Assembly: GCA_032718475.1 (NCBI GenBank)
Contig: JAUCBJ010004950.1
Location: 1 to 26,264 of the forward strand
Reading direction: 5' to 3'
Length of the DNA: 26,264 nucleotides
Source: Nemertoderma westbladi
Lineage: Eukaryota; Xenacoelomorpha; Nemertodermatida; Nemertodermatidae
The position numbers and the translations under genes are program-made. Of the stretch, positions 1 to 9,461 are shown piece by piece. How positions within the stretch are numbered: the stretch's first letter is position 1; every line of letters starts with the position of its first letter. The notes below the pieces were generated by a model. That model did no database searches. It was not told the DNA's origin and worked only from the letters and a program-made list of their open reading frames with translations.

Positions 1-172
1 CTCGTTTATTTTTTATTTTTTTATTTAATGAACTATTTACTACACAATATAATCAAATTGATACATACTTTCATATAATTGAGTAAGTTCCTGGTACATA
101 AATGATTATATAATGTAGACGGTTTTTGTAATAATGTAGTCAATTTTTCGTTTTACCATACCGGTTGCCGCT
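1..172. other. AT-rich upstream DNA, no gene seen
   Basis: The stretch is AT-rich with T-runs near the left end and no convincing open reading frame or RNA gene. It could be the 5' flank of the ACC gene or part of an upstream intron; the sequence does not decide. An ACCGGT palindrome sits near 160, a motif that recurs in the other non-coding parts of the window. Confidence 0.6.
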
Positions 173-463
173 TGCCGGTAAGCCAATTGCCAATTGGGGT
201 GTTGTTTCAGCCTTCTCATAGGGTTAATGTTAAATTAATATTGAAAAATGAGTGTCTAGAAGTAAAAGTTTTACTGTAATCTGTGTTCCTAAATTTAGTT
301 TATTCTTTTGGATAGAAAAGCCTGCCATTATAACCTGCTGACCTGCTACTTTCCTTTAAAAGGTACCTTACAGTAAATCACTAAAAATGGTGAATAGCGA
401 AATTAAGTTAATATATTACAATTGGCTGAAACGACACCCCAATTGGTAATATGCTGCCGGTAA
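173..463. mobile_element. MITE-like foldback element with 31-bp TIRs and 9-bp direct repeats
   Basis: The proposed element is 182-454 (273 bp). Its terminal 31 bases (182-212 and the reverse complement of 424-454) agree at about 27 of 31 positions; the inner 23 bases (190-212 versus 424-446) differ at one position only. It is flanked on both sides by the identical 9-mer TGCCGGTAA (173-181 and 455-463), each immediately adjacent to the element end. The interior (213-423) is AT-rich and non-coding, so the element is non-autonomous. Among known superfamilies a 9-bp target duplication fits Mutator-like elements best, but CCGGTA-type motifs are common in this locus, so the direct repeat could be partly fortuitous. 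Confidence 0.6.
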
Positions 464-500
464 CCCAGGCTGCAAATGGAGTGCAAAAATCGCAACGCGT

Positions 501-614
501 TGTGCGCCGTTTTGAAATAGTGCGCGGTAAAAGTGCGCGGAATTGTGTGAAAAACACCAAAAGTGCGCGGTAATCTGTGCAAAATATTAAAAGTCAAAGC
601 AGCAAAGTGCGCGG
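501..614 (+). promoter_or_regulatory. Cluster of TGCGCGG motifs (possible CpG-rich regulatory patch)
   Basis: TGCGCGG occurs at 521, 534, 564 and 608 with a near copy (TGCGCCG) at 502, all in the same orientation, in otherwise AT-rich DNA. Three further exact copies lie at 1029, 1051 and 1082, just upstream of the ACC coding start. The same-strand clustering could mean protein-binding sites near a promoter, or remnants of a degenerate tandem repeat. No TATA box or initiator can be placed with confidence. The regulatory reading is inference. Confidence 0.3.
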
Positions 615-681
615 ATGAGGTGTAAAAAAAGTTGTAAAGTGTGTGCAAAACTGCAATTTAATGAGAAACATTATTAGCCAT

Positions 682-915
682 AAAAATTTTCTCTCGCTTT
701 CGCTCGCTATTTCGTTTTCATTTTACATTGTTAAAATAAAAAAAATTTCGCTCGCTTCGCTCCCCTTTTTTTTCATTTTAGACCTACTAACCTACATGCT
801 ACCGGTACATATAAAAGTTAAAAATTTCACACGCTTCGCTCGCGTTTCGTTTTCATTCTACATTGTTAAAATGAAAAATTTCGCTCTCATGTTTTTTTCA
901 TTTTGCATTGCTTAA
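682..915. repeat. Four irregular copies of a CGCTCGC...TTTTCATTTTA...ACATTGTTAAAAT repeat
   Basis: Copies begin near 682, 741, 820 and 874. Each starts with an A-rich run and AATTT, then a CGCTCGCTTCGCTC-like core, a T-rich stretch with TTTTCATTTTA, and in copies 1 and 3 ACATTGTTAAAAT. Copy lengths run from about 40 to 60 bp, and about 40 bp of other sequence (781-819, containing ACCGGT) sits between copies 2 and 3. The pattern resembles an old interspersed or tandem repeat of unknown family. The 90-residue reading frame across it (643-915) is low-complexity and reflects the repeat, not a protein. Confidence 0.65.
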
Positions 916-987
916 ATTGATTTTTTTTATTTCTTTACGTTAATAAATATTTTTTATTTATTCCTGTATTCGTATGTTTGTGTGAAT

Positions 988-1002
988 TGAATTGTTTTTC
1001 AG
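988..1002 (+). promoter_or_regulatory. Candidate 3' splice site upstream of the first ACC exon
   Basis: A short pyrimidine run ends in TTTTTCAG at 1002, followed by C. A second candidate, GTTTTTTCAG, ends at 1023. Either could open the exon that contains the ACC start. If neither is used, 1003-1208 is part of an unspliced 5' UTR or further intron. Other AGs close to the ATG (1157, 1185, 1196, 1203) have poor pyrimidine tracts. Confidence 0.4.
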
Positions 1003-1208
1003 CTTGGTGTGCGCGTTTTTTCAGTTCATGCGCGGTATATTGTCAGATATTGCGCGGCTGAAAAATTGTGTGCGGGTGTTGTGCGCGGTTCAGTGGTGGT
1101 TTGCAGCCTGGCCGGTAACACACTGCTGCGCTGCACTGCCATTTCCTTACAATACAGCAATACGGTATCAGTACAAGTACAACAGTAGGCCTACAGTATG
1201 CAGTAATA
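1003..1208 (+). other. Probable 5' UTR part of the first visible ACC exon
   Basis: The region precedes the ACC start codon and has an in-frame TAA at 1116-1118, so the ACC frame cannot continue through it from the left edge of the exon; translation must start at 1209 or be spliced in between 1119 and 1208. It holds three TGCGCGG motifs (1029, 1051, 1082) and upstream ATGs at 1028 and 1198. A 116-residue frame covering 992-1342 overlaps the ACC coding frame, looks like no known protein, and is not called as a gene. Confidence 0.45.
1198..1206 (+). promoter_or_regulatory. Two-codon upstream ORF (ATG CAG TAA)
   Basis: If 1003-1208 is leader RNA, ATG at 1198 opens a Met-Gln-stop frame whose TAA ends two bases before the ACC ATG at 1209. 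Such a minimal uORF could tune initiation or reinitiation at the main start. It depends on the transcript really including this segment, which cannot be verified here. Confidence 0.3.
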
Positions 1209-2478
1209 ATGACGACATCACCACGCCACAATTCCCTGCTGGAACCTCGTGGCCGTCGGACCCACGTCCGAACTGGAAGCCTCTCCAAACTCCGGGACCA
1301 CGTTGCCACAGTGGGGGAATTCGTGCACCGCCACGGCGGTAAACGAGTCATCGAAAACGTCCTCATTGCGAACAACGGAATAGCCGCCGTCAAATGTATG
1401 CGGAGCATCCGGCAATGGGCGTACGAAACGTTCCGGAACGAGCGGGCGGTTCGTTTCGTCGTCATGGTAACGGACGACGACCTTAAAGGTAACGCGGAGT
1501 ACATCCGTATGGCGGACCAGTACGTCCCGGTACCGAGCGGCGCGAACCACAACAACTACGCGAACGTCGAGTTGATCGTGGACATCGCCAAACGGATGGA
1601 TTGCGACGCGGTCTGGGCGGGTTGGGGCCACGCCTCCGAGAATCCGAAACTCCCGGAACTCTTAAAAAGGGTTGGTATCGCCTTCATCGGACCTCCTAGC
1701 AGCGCGATGCGCTCTCTGGGGGATAAAATAAGCGCGAGCATAGTGGCGCAGAGTATCGGGATTCCGACTATCCCGTGGAACGGTTCCGCGCTAACAGTGG
1801 ACGTTCCTGTCGACGGAACGTCCCATCATGTGGAGATATCCGACGAGGTCTTCCGGGAGGGCTGCATCTCGAGTTGCGAATCCGCGGTGGCGGAAGCCGC
1901 TAAGTTGGGATTCCCGGTGATGTTGAAAGCGAGCGAGGGAGGCGGCGGTAAGGGTATCCGAAAGGTCGACGGCCCGGATGCGATTCCTTCCGCTCTGCGA
2001 CTCGTTCAGGCCGAGGTACCGGGCTCCCCAATCTTCCTGTGTCGCATGGCGACCGCCGTCCGACACATAGAGGTTCAGATTCTCGCTGATCACTACGGTA
2101 ACGTGATCTCGCTGTTCGGACGAGATTGTTCGGTACAACGACGGCATCAGAAGATCATAGAGGAGGCGCCGGCGATCAGCGCAGATGCGCAGGTCTTCCG
2201 GCGGATGGAGCAGGGAGCCATCGCGTTGGCGAAGGCCGTGGGGTACACGAACGCCGGTACTGTGGAGTATCTATACGCCGAGACGGAACCGGCTGAGTAC
2301 TACTTCCTCGAGTTAAACCCCCGTCTCCAGGTGGAACACCCGTGCACCGAGATGATAGCCAAGATAAACCTACCGGCGGCTCAGCTGCAGATCGCGATGG
2401 GGGTCGCGTTGAATCGCGTAAAGGATATCAGGCAGCTTTACCGGGAGTCTTTGTTTGAGAGCCCTGATAAAAATATAG
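1209..2478 (+). CDS. ACC: Acetyl-CoA carboxylase, exon with N-terminus and most of the biotin carboxylase domain
   Basis: ACC makes malonyl-CoA from acetyl-CoA and bicarbonate, the committed step of fatty-acid synthesis; in animals it is a single multidomain polypeptide, usually over 2,000 residues. This exon encodes residues 1-423 plus the first base of codon 424. Visible landmarks: the BC start [18 protein letters not shown] (51-68), [15 protein letters not shown] (136-150), the ATP-grasp loop EGGGGKGIR (243-251), [20 protein letters not shown] (301-320), metal ligands E353 and E368, and NPRLQVEHP (370-378) with the conserved Arg372, Gln374, Val375 and Glu376. The start ATG has A at -3 and follows an in-frame stop at 1116; an upstream coding exon joining between 1119 and 1208 is not excluded. 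The N-terminal ~35 residues are basic and poorly conserved. The exon is GC- and CpG-rich, unlike its flanks. The usual YG.SPWG segment reads YRESLFE (411-417). Family assignment is very secure. Confidence 0.96.
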
Positions 2479-2484
2479 GTGAGT
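2475..2484 (+). promoter_or_regulatory. 5' splice site of the giant ACC intron (ATAG|GTGAGT)
   Basis: The intron begins at 2479 after ATAG, matching the GTGAGT donor consensus. Use of this site leaves one base (G2478), which combines with GG at 22316-22317 to give a Gly codon followed in frame by the conserved ACC sequence. This phase agreement is the main evidence for the site. It is also the first unit of the 29-bp satellite. If unspliced, the ACC frame meets TAA at 2517-2519, inside the second unit. Confidence 0.9.
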
Positions 2485-2502
2485 TTGTAACTGATGTAAC
2501 AA

Positions 2503-2513
2503 AAAAGGTAAGT
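2503..2513 (+). promoter_or_regulatory. Decoy donor AAG|GTAAGT in repeat unit 2
   Basis: Twenty-nine bases (one repeat unit) after the real donor, GT at 2508 lies in AAAAAAG|GTAAGT, a better match to the U1 snRNA complement than the upstream site. Splicing from here to 22316 adds 29 nt, shifts frame, and reaches TGA at 22370-22372 after 18 codons. It would therefore yield a truncated, probably NMD-sensitive transcript. Whether the site is ever used is unknown. Confidence 0.7.
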
Positions 2514-2607
2514 TTGTAACGAGATTAACAAAATAGGCAAGTTTGTATCGAGATTAACAAAAAAGGCTGTAACGCGATTATCAAACAAGGCAAGTTTGTA
2601 ACGAATT

Positions 2608-5104
2608 TAACAAACAAGGCAAGTTTGTAACGAATTTAACAAACAAGGAAGGTTTGTACCGGTAACGAATTTAACTAACAAGGCAAGTTTGTAACGGGAT
2701 TAACAAACAAGGCAAGTTTGTAACGAATTTAACAAACAAGGAAGGTTTGTACCGGTAACGAATTTAACTAACAAGGCAAGTTTGTATCGAATTTTACAAA
2801 CTAGGAAAGTTTTTAACGAATTTAACTAACAAGGCAGGTTTTGTAACGAGTTTAACAAAAAAGGCAAGTTGTAACAAATTAAACAAACAAGGCAAGGAAA
2901 GTTTGTAGCGAGATTATCAAACAAGTAAAGTTTGTAACGAGTTTAACAAACAAGGCAAGTTTTGTAACGAGTTTAACAAACAAGGAAGGTTTGTAACGCA
3001 ATTATCAATCAATGCAAGTTTTGTAACGAGTTTAACAAACAAGGCAAGGTTGTAACGCGATTATCAAACAAGGCAAGTTTGTAACGAATTTAACAAACAA
3101 GGCAAGTTTGTAACGAGTTTAACAAAAAAGGAAAGTTTGTAACGAGTTTAACAAAAAAGGCAAGTTTGTAACGAGTTTAACAAACAAGGAAAGTTTGTAA
3201 CGCGATTATCAAACAAGGCAAGTTTGTAACGAGTTTAACAAACAAGGCAAGTTTGTAACGAGTTTAACAAACAAGGCAAGTTTGTAACGACTTTAACAAA
3301 CAAGGCAAGTTTGTAACGAGTTTAACAAACAAGGAAAGTTTGTAACGAGTTTAACAAACAAGGCAAGTTTGTAACGAGTTTAACAAACAAGGCAAGTTTG
3401 TAACGAATTTAACAAATAATGCAAGTTTGTATCGAGTTTAACAAACAAGGCAAGTTTGTAACGAGTTTAACAAACAAGGCAAGTAAGTTTGTAACGAGTT
3501 TAACAAACAAGGCAAGTTTGTAACGAGTTTAACAAACAAGGCAAGTTTGTAACGAGTTTAACAAACAAGGAAAGTTTGTAACGAGTTTAACAAACAAGGA
3601 AAGTTTGTAACGCGATTATCGAACAAGGCAAGTTTGTAAAGCGATCATCAAACAATGCAATTTTTGAAACGAGTTTAACAAACAAGGCAAGTTTGTAACG
3701 CGATTATCAAACAAGGCAAGTTTGTAACGAGTTTAACAAACAAGGCAAGTTTGTAACGAGTTTAACAAACAAGGAAAGTTTGTAACGAGTTTAACAAACA
3801 AGGCAAGTTTGTAACGAATTTAACAAACAATGCAAGTAAGTTTGTCACGAGTTTAACAAACAAGGAAAGTTTGTAACGCGATTATCGAACAATGCAATTT
3901 TTGAAACGAGTTTAACAAACAAGGCAAGTTTGTAACGCTATTATCAAACAAGGCAAGTTTGTAACGAGTTTAACAAACAAGGCAAGTTTTTAACGAGTTT
4001 AACAAACAAGGCAGGTTTGTTACGCGATTAACAAACAAGGCAAGTTTGTAACGCGATTATCAAACAAGGCAAGTTTGTAACGAGTTAAACAAACAAGGCA
4101 AGTTTGTAACGAATTTAACAAACAAGGCAAGTTTGTAACGCGATTATCAAACAAGGCAAGTCTGTAACGAATTTAACTAACAAGGCAAGTTTGTAACGAA
4201 TTTAGCAAACGAGGCAAGTTTGTAACGAATTTAGCAAACAAGGCAAGTTTGTAACGAATTTAACTAACAAGGCAAGTTTGTAACGAGTTTAACTAACAAG
4301 GCAAGTTTGTAACGAATTTAACTAACAAGGCAAGTTTGTAACGAATTTAACTAACAAGGCAAGTTTGTAACGAGTTTAACTAACAAGGCAAGTTTGTAAC
4401 GGATTTAACTAACAAGGCAAGTTTGTAACGAATTTAACTAACAAGGCAAGTTTGTAACGAGTTTAACTAACAAGGCAAGTTTGTAACGAATTTAACTAAC
4501 AAGGCAAGTTTGTAACGAATTTAACTAACAAGGCAAGTTTGTAACGAGTTTAACTAACAAGGCAAGTTTGTAACGAATTTAACAAACAAGGTAAATTGTA
4601 ACGAATTTAACAAACAAGGCAAGTTTGTATCGAGTTAAACAAACAATGCAAGTTTGTAACGCGTTTAACAGACAATGCAAGTTTTGAAACGAGATTAACA
4701 AACAAGGCAAGTTTGTAACGAGTTTAACAAACAAGGCAAGTTTGTAACGAGTTTAACAAACAAGGCAAGTTTGTATCGAGTTAAACAAACAAGGCAAGTT
4801 TGTAACGCGATTATCAAACAAGGCAAGTCTGTAACGAATTTAACTAACAAGGCAAATTTGTAACGAATTTAGCAAACAAGGCAAGTTTGTAACGAATTTA
4901 ACTAACAAGGCAAGTTTGTAACGAGTTTAACAAACAAGGTAAGTTGTAACGAATTTAACTAACAAGGCAAGTTTGTATCGAGTTAAACAAACAATGCAAG
5001 TTTGTAACGCGATTATCAAACAAGGCAAGTTTGTAACGCGATTATCAAACAAGGCCAGTTTGTATCGAGTTAAACAAACAAGGCAAGTTTGTAACGAGTT
5101 TAAC
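2608..5104 (+). repeat. 2.5-kb higher-order block, first of three copies
   Basis: This stretch recurs at about 12512-15059 and 18110-20657. Shared rare variants include the CCGGTA insertions (2658 and 2751 versus 12562 and 12655), the CAATTATCAATCAATGCAAG unit (2999 versus 12903 and 18501) and the AAAGCGATCATC unit. Offset to copy 2 is 9904, becoming 9933 after one extra 29-bp unit, then 9955 after another unit gain and a 7-bp loss near 14315. The order of rare variants is conserved, so it is a block duplication and not independent amplification. Confidence 0.85.
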
Positions 5105-6306
5105 AAACAAGGAAAGTTTGTAACGCTATTATCAAACAAGGCAAGTTTGTAACGAGTTTAACAAACAAGGCAAGTTTTTAACGAGTTTAACAAACAAGGC
5201 AGGTTTGTTACGCGATTAACAAACAAGGCAAGTTTGTAACGCGATTATCAAACAAGGCAAGTTTGTAACGAGTTAAACAAACAAGGCAAGTTTGTAACGA
5301 ATTTAACAAACAAGGCAAGTTTGTAACGCGATTATCAAACAAGGCAAGTCTGTAACGAATTTAACTAACAAGGCAAGTTTGTAACGAATTTAGCAAACGA
5401 GGCAAGTTTGTAACGAATTTAGCAAACAAGGCAAGTTTGTAACGAATTTAACTAACAAGGCAAGTTTGTAACGAGTTTAACTAACAAGGCAAGTTTGTAA
5501 CGAATTTAACTAACAAGGCAAGTTTGTAACGAATTTAACTAACAAGGCAAGTTTGTAACGAGTTTAACTAACAAGGCAAGTTTGTAACGGATTTAACTAA
5601 CAAGGCAAGTTTGTAACGAATTTAACTAACAAGGCAAGTTTGTAACGAGTTTAACTAACAAGGCAAGTTTGTAACGAATTTAACTAACAAGGCAAGTTTG
5701 TAACGAATTTAACTAACAAGGCAAGTTTGTAACGAGTTTAACTAACAAGGCAAGTTTGTAACGAATTTAACAAACAAGGTAAATTGTAACGAATTTAACA
5801 AACAAGGCAAGTTTGTATCGAGTTAAACAAACAATGCAAGTTTGTAACGCGTTTAACAGACAATGCAAGTTTTGAAACGAGATTAACAAACAAGGCAAGT
5901 TTGTAACGAGTTTAACAAACAAGGCAAGTTTGTAACGAGTTTAACAAACAAGGCAAGTTTGTATCGAGTTAAACAAACAAGGCAAGTTTGTAACGCGATT
6001 ATCAAACAAGGCAAGTCTGTAACGAATTTAACTAACAAGGCAAATTTGTAACGAATTTAGCAAACAAGGCAAGTTTGTAACGAATTTAACTAACAAGGCA
6101 AGTTTGTAACGAGTTTAACAAACAAGGTAAGTTGTAACGAATTTAACTAACAAGGCAAGTTTGTATCGAGTTAAACAAACAATGCAAGTTTGTAACGCGA
6201 TTATCAAACAAGGCAAGTTTGTAACGCGATTATCAAACAAGGCCAGTTTGTATCGAGTTAAACAAACAAGGCAAGTTTGTAACGAGTTTAACAAACAAGG
6301 AAAGTT
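3931..6306 (+). repeat. Tandem duplication of 1188 bp (two copies)
   Basis: Copy 1 is about 3931-5118 and copy 2 about 5119-6306 (41 units less one base). The rare unit with GCTATTATC at 3937 recurs at 5125, the TTTTTAACGAG variant recurs at the same offset, and donor-like GTAAGTTG units sit at 4939 and 6127. I noticed no base difference by eye, so the duplication looks very recent or gene-converted. The exact breakpoints are uncertain because repeats flank them. Confidence 0.85.
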
Positions 6307-9300
6307 TGTAACGAGTTTAACAAACAAGGCAAGTTTGTAACGAATTTAACAAACAATGCAAGTAAGTTTGTCACGAGTTTAACAAACAAGGAAAGTTTGT
6401 AACGCGATTATCGAACAATGCAATTTTTGAAACGAGTTTAACAAACAAGGCAAGTTTGTAACGCTATTATCAAACAAGGCAAGTTTGTAACGAGTTTAAC
6501 AAACAAGGCAAGTTTGTAACGAGTTTAACAAACAAGGCAGGTTTGTTACGCGATTAACAAACAAGGCAAGTTTGTAACGCGATTATCAAACAAGGCAAGT
6601 TTGTAACGAGTTAAACAAACAAGGCAAGTTTGTAACGAATTTAACAAACAAGGCAAGTTTGTAACGCGATTATCAAACAAGGCAAGTCTGTAACGAATTT
6701 AACTAACAAGGCAAGTTTGTAACGAGTTTAACTAACAAGGCAAGTTTGTAACGAATTTAACAAACAAGGTAAATTGTAACGAATTTAACAAACAAGGCAA
6801 GTTTGTATCGAGTTAAACAAACAATGCAAGTTTGTAACGCGTTTAACAGACAATGCAAGTTTTGAAACGAGATTAACAAACAAGGCAAGTTTGTAACGAG
6901 TTTAACAAACAAGGCAAGTTTGTAACGAGTTTAACAAACAAGGTAAATTGTAACGAATTTAGCAAACGAGGCAAGTTTGTAACGAATTTAGCAAACAAGG
7001 CAAGTTTGTAACGAATTTAACTAACAAGGCAAGTTTGTAACGAGTTTAACTAACAAGGCAAGTTTGTAACGAATTTAACTAACAAGGCAAGTTTGTATCG
7101 AATTTAACTAACAAGGCAAGTTTGTAACGAGTTTAACTAACAAGGCAAGTTTGTAACGGATTTAACTAACAAGGCAAGTTTGTAACGAATTTAACTAACA
7201 AGGCAAGTTTGTAACGAGTTTAACTAACAAGGCAAGTTTGTAACGAATTTAACTAACAAGGCAAGTTTGTAACGAATTTAACTAACAAGGCAAGTTTGTA
7301 ACGAGTTTAACTAACAAGGCAAGTTTGTAACGAATTTAACAAACAAGGTAAATTGTAACGAATTTAACAAACAAGGCAAGTTTGTATCGAGTTAAACAAA
7401 CAATGCAAGTTTGTAACGCGTTTAACAGACAATGCAAGTTTTGAAACGAGATTAACAAACAAGGCAAGTTTGTAACGAGTTAAACAAACAATGCAAGTTT
7501 GTAACGCGTTTAACAGACAATGCAAGTTTTCGAAACGAGATTAACAATCAAGGCAAGTTTGTAACGAGTTTAACAAACAAGGCAAGTTTGTAACGAGTTT
7601 AACAAACAAGGCAAGTTTGTATCGAGTTAAACAAACAAGGCAAGTTTGTAACGCGATTATCAAACAAGGCAAGTCTGTAACGAATTTAACTAACAAGGCA
7701 AATTTGTAACGAATTTAGCAAACAAGGCAAGTTTGTAACGAATTTAACTAACAAGGCAAGTTTGTAACGAGTTTAACAAACAAGGTAAGTTGTAACGAAT
7801 TTAACTAACAAGGCAAGTTTGTATCGAGTTAAACAAACAATGCAAGTTTGTAACGCGATTATCAAACAAGGCAAGTTTGTAACGCGATTATCAAACAAGG
7901 CCAGTTTGTATCGAGTTAAACAAACAAGGCAAGTTTGTAACGAGTTTAACAAACAAGGAAAGTTTGTAACGAGTTTAACAAACAAGGCAAGTTTGTAACG
8001 AATTTAACAAACAATGCAAGTAAGTTTGTCACGAGTTTAACAAACAAGGAAAGTTTGTAACGCGATTATCGAACAATGCAATTTTTGAAACGAGTTTAAC
8101 AAACAAGGCAAGTTTGTAACGCTATTATCAAACAAGGCAAGTTTGTAACGAGTTTAACAAACAAGGCAAGTTTGTAACGAGTTTAACAAACAAGGCAGGT
8201 TTGTTACGCGATTAACAAACAAGGCAAGTTTGTAACGCGATTATCAAACAAGGCAAGTTTGTAACGAGTTAAACAAACAAGGCAAGTTTGTAACGAATTT
8301 AACAAACAAGGCAAGTTTGTAACGCGATTATCAAACAAGGCAAGTCTGTAACGAATCTAACTAACAAGGCAAGTTTGTAACGAGTTTAACTAACAAGGCA
8401 AGTTTGTAACGAATTTAACAAACAAGGTAAATTGTAACGAATTTAACAAACAAGGCAAGTTTGTATCGAGTTAAACAAACAATGCAAGTTTGTAACGCGT
8501 TTAACAGACAATGCAAGTTTTGAAACGAGATTAACAAACAAGGCAAGTTTGTAACGAGTTTAACAAACAAGGCAAGTTTGTAACGAGTTTAACAAACAAG
8601 GTAAATTGTAACGAATTTAGCAAACGAGGCAAGTTTGTAACGAATTTAGCAAACAAGGCAAGTTTGTAACGAATTTAACTAACAAGGCAAGTTTGTAACG
8701 AGTTTAACTAACAAGGCAAGTTTGTAACGAATTTAACTAACAAGGCAAGTTTGTAACGAATTTAACTAACAAGGCAAGTTTGTAACGAGTTTAACTAACA
8801 AGGCAAGTTTGTAACGGATTTAACTAACAAGGCAAGTTTGTAACGAATTTAACTAACAAGGCAAGTTTGTAACGAGTTTAACTAACAAGGCAAGTTTGTA
8901 ACGAATTTAACTAACAAGGCAAGTTTGTAACGAATTTAACTAACAAGGCAAGTTTGTAACGAGTTTAACTAACAAGGCAAGTTTGTAACGAATTTAACTA
9001 ACAAGGCAAGTTTGTAACGAATTTAACAAACAAGGTAAATTGTAACGAATTTAACAAACAAGGCAAGTTTGTATCGAGTTAAACAAACAATGCAAGTTTG
9101 TAACGCGTTTAACAGACAATGCAAGTTTTGAAACGAGATTAACAAACAAGGCAAGTTTGTAACGAGTTTAACAAACAAGGCAAGTTTGTAACGAGTTTAA
9201 CAAACAAGGTAAATTGTAACGAATTTAGCAAACGAGGCAAGTTTGTAACGAATTTAGCAAACAAGGCAAGTTTGTAACGAATTTAACTAACAAGGCAAGT

Positions 9301-9461
9301 TTGTAACGAGTTTAACTAACAAGGCAAGTTTGTAACGAATTTAACTAACAAGGCAAGTTTGTAACGAATTTAACTAACAAGGCAAGTTTGTAACGAGTTT
9401 AACTAACAAGGCAAGTTTGTAACGGATTTAACTAACAAGGCAAGTTTGTAACGAATTTAAC
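6307..9461 (+). repeat. Middle of the 29-bp array with further nested duplications
   Basis: The unit order seen around 5900-7400 is repeated with an offset of 1658 around 7558-9030, with single-base differences (GTATCG at 7097 versus GTAACG at 8755) and one 29-bp unit gained near 9000. A second repetition places the GTAAGTTG unit at 10050, 2265 bp after 7785. The higher-order marker GGTTTGTTACGCG is seen eleven times in the whole array, five of them by 10.5 kb. Confidence 0.7.

Noticed and set aside
403-648. Minus-strand frame of 81 residues
   Set aside because: It is produced by the repeated TGCGCGG/CACTTT words and shows no domain or start context.
992-1342. 116-residue + strand frame overlapping the ACC start
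   Set aside because: It overlaps a secure ACC frame, shows no recognisable domain, and its composition is explained by GC-rich ACC codons read out of frame.
1043-2147. Minus-strand frames of 61-170 residues opposite the first ACC exon
   Set aside because: They are shadows of the GC-rich coding exon; the + frame carries conserved biotin carboxylase motifs.
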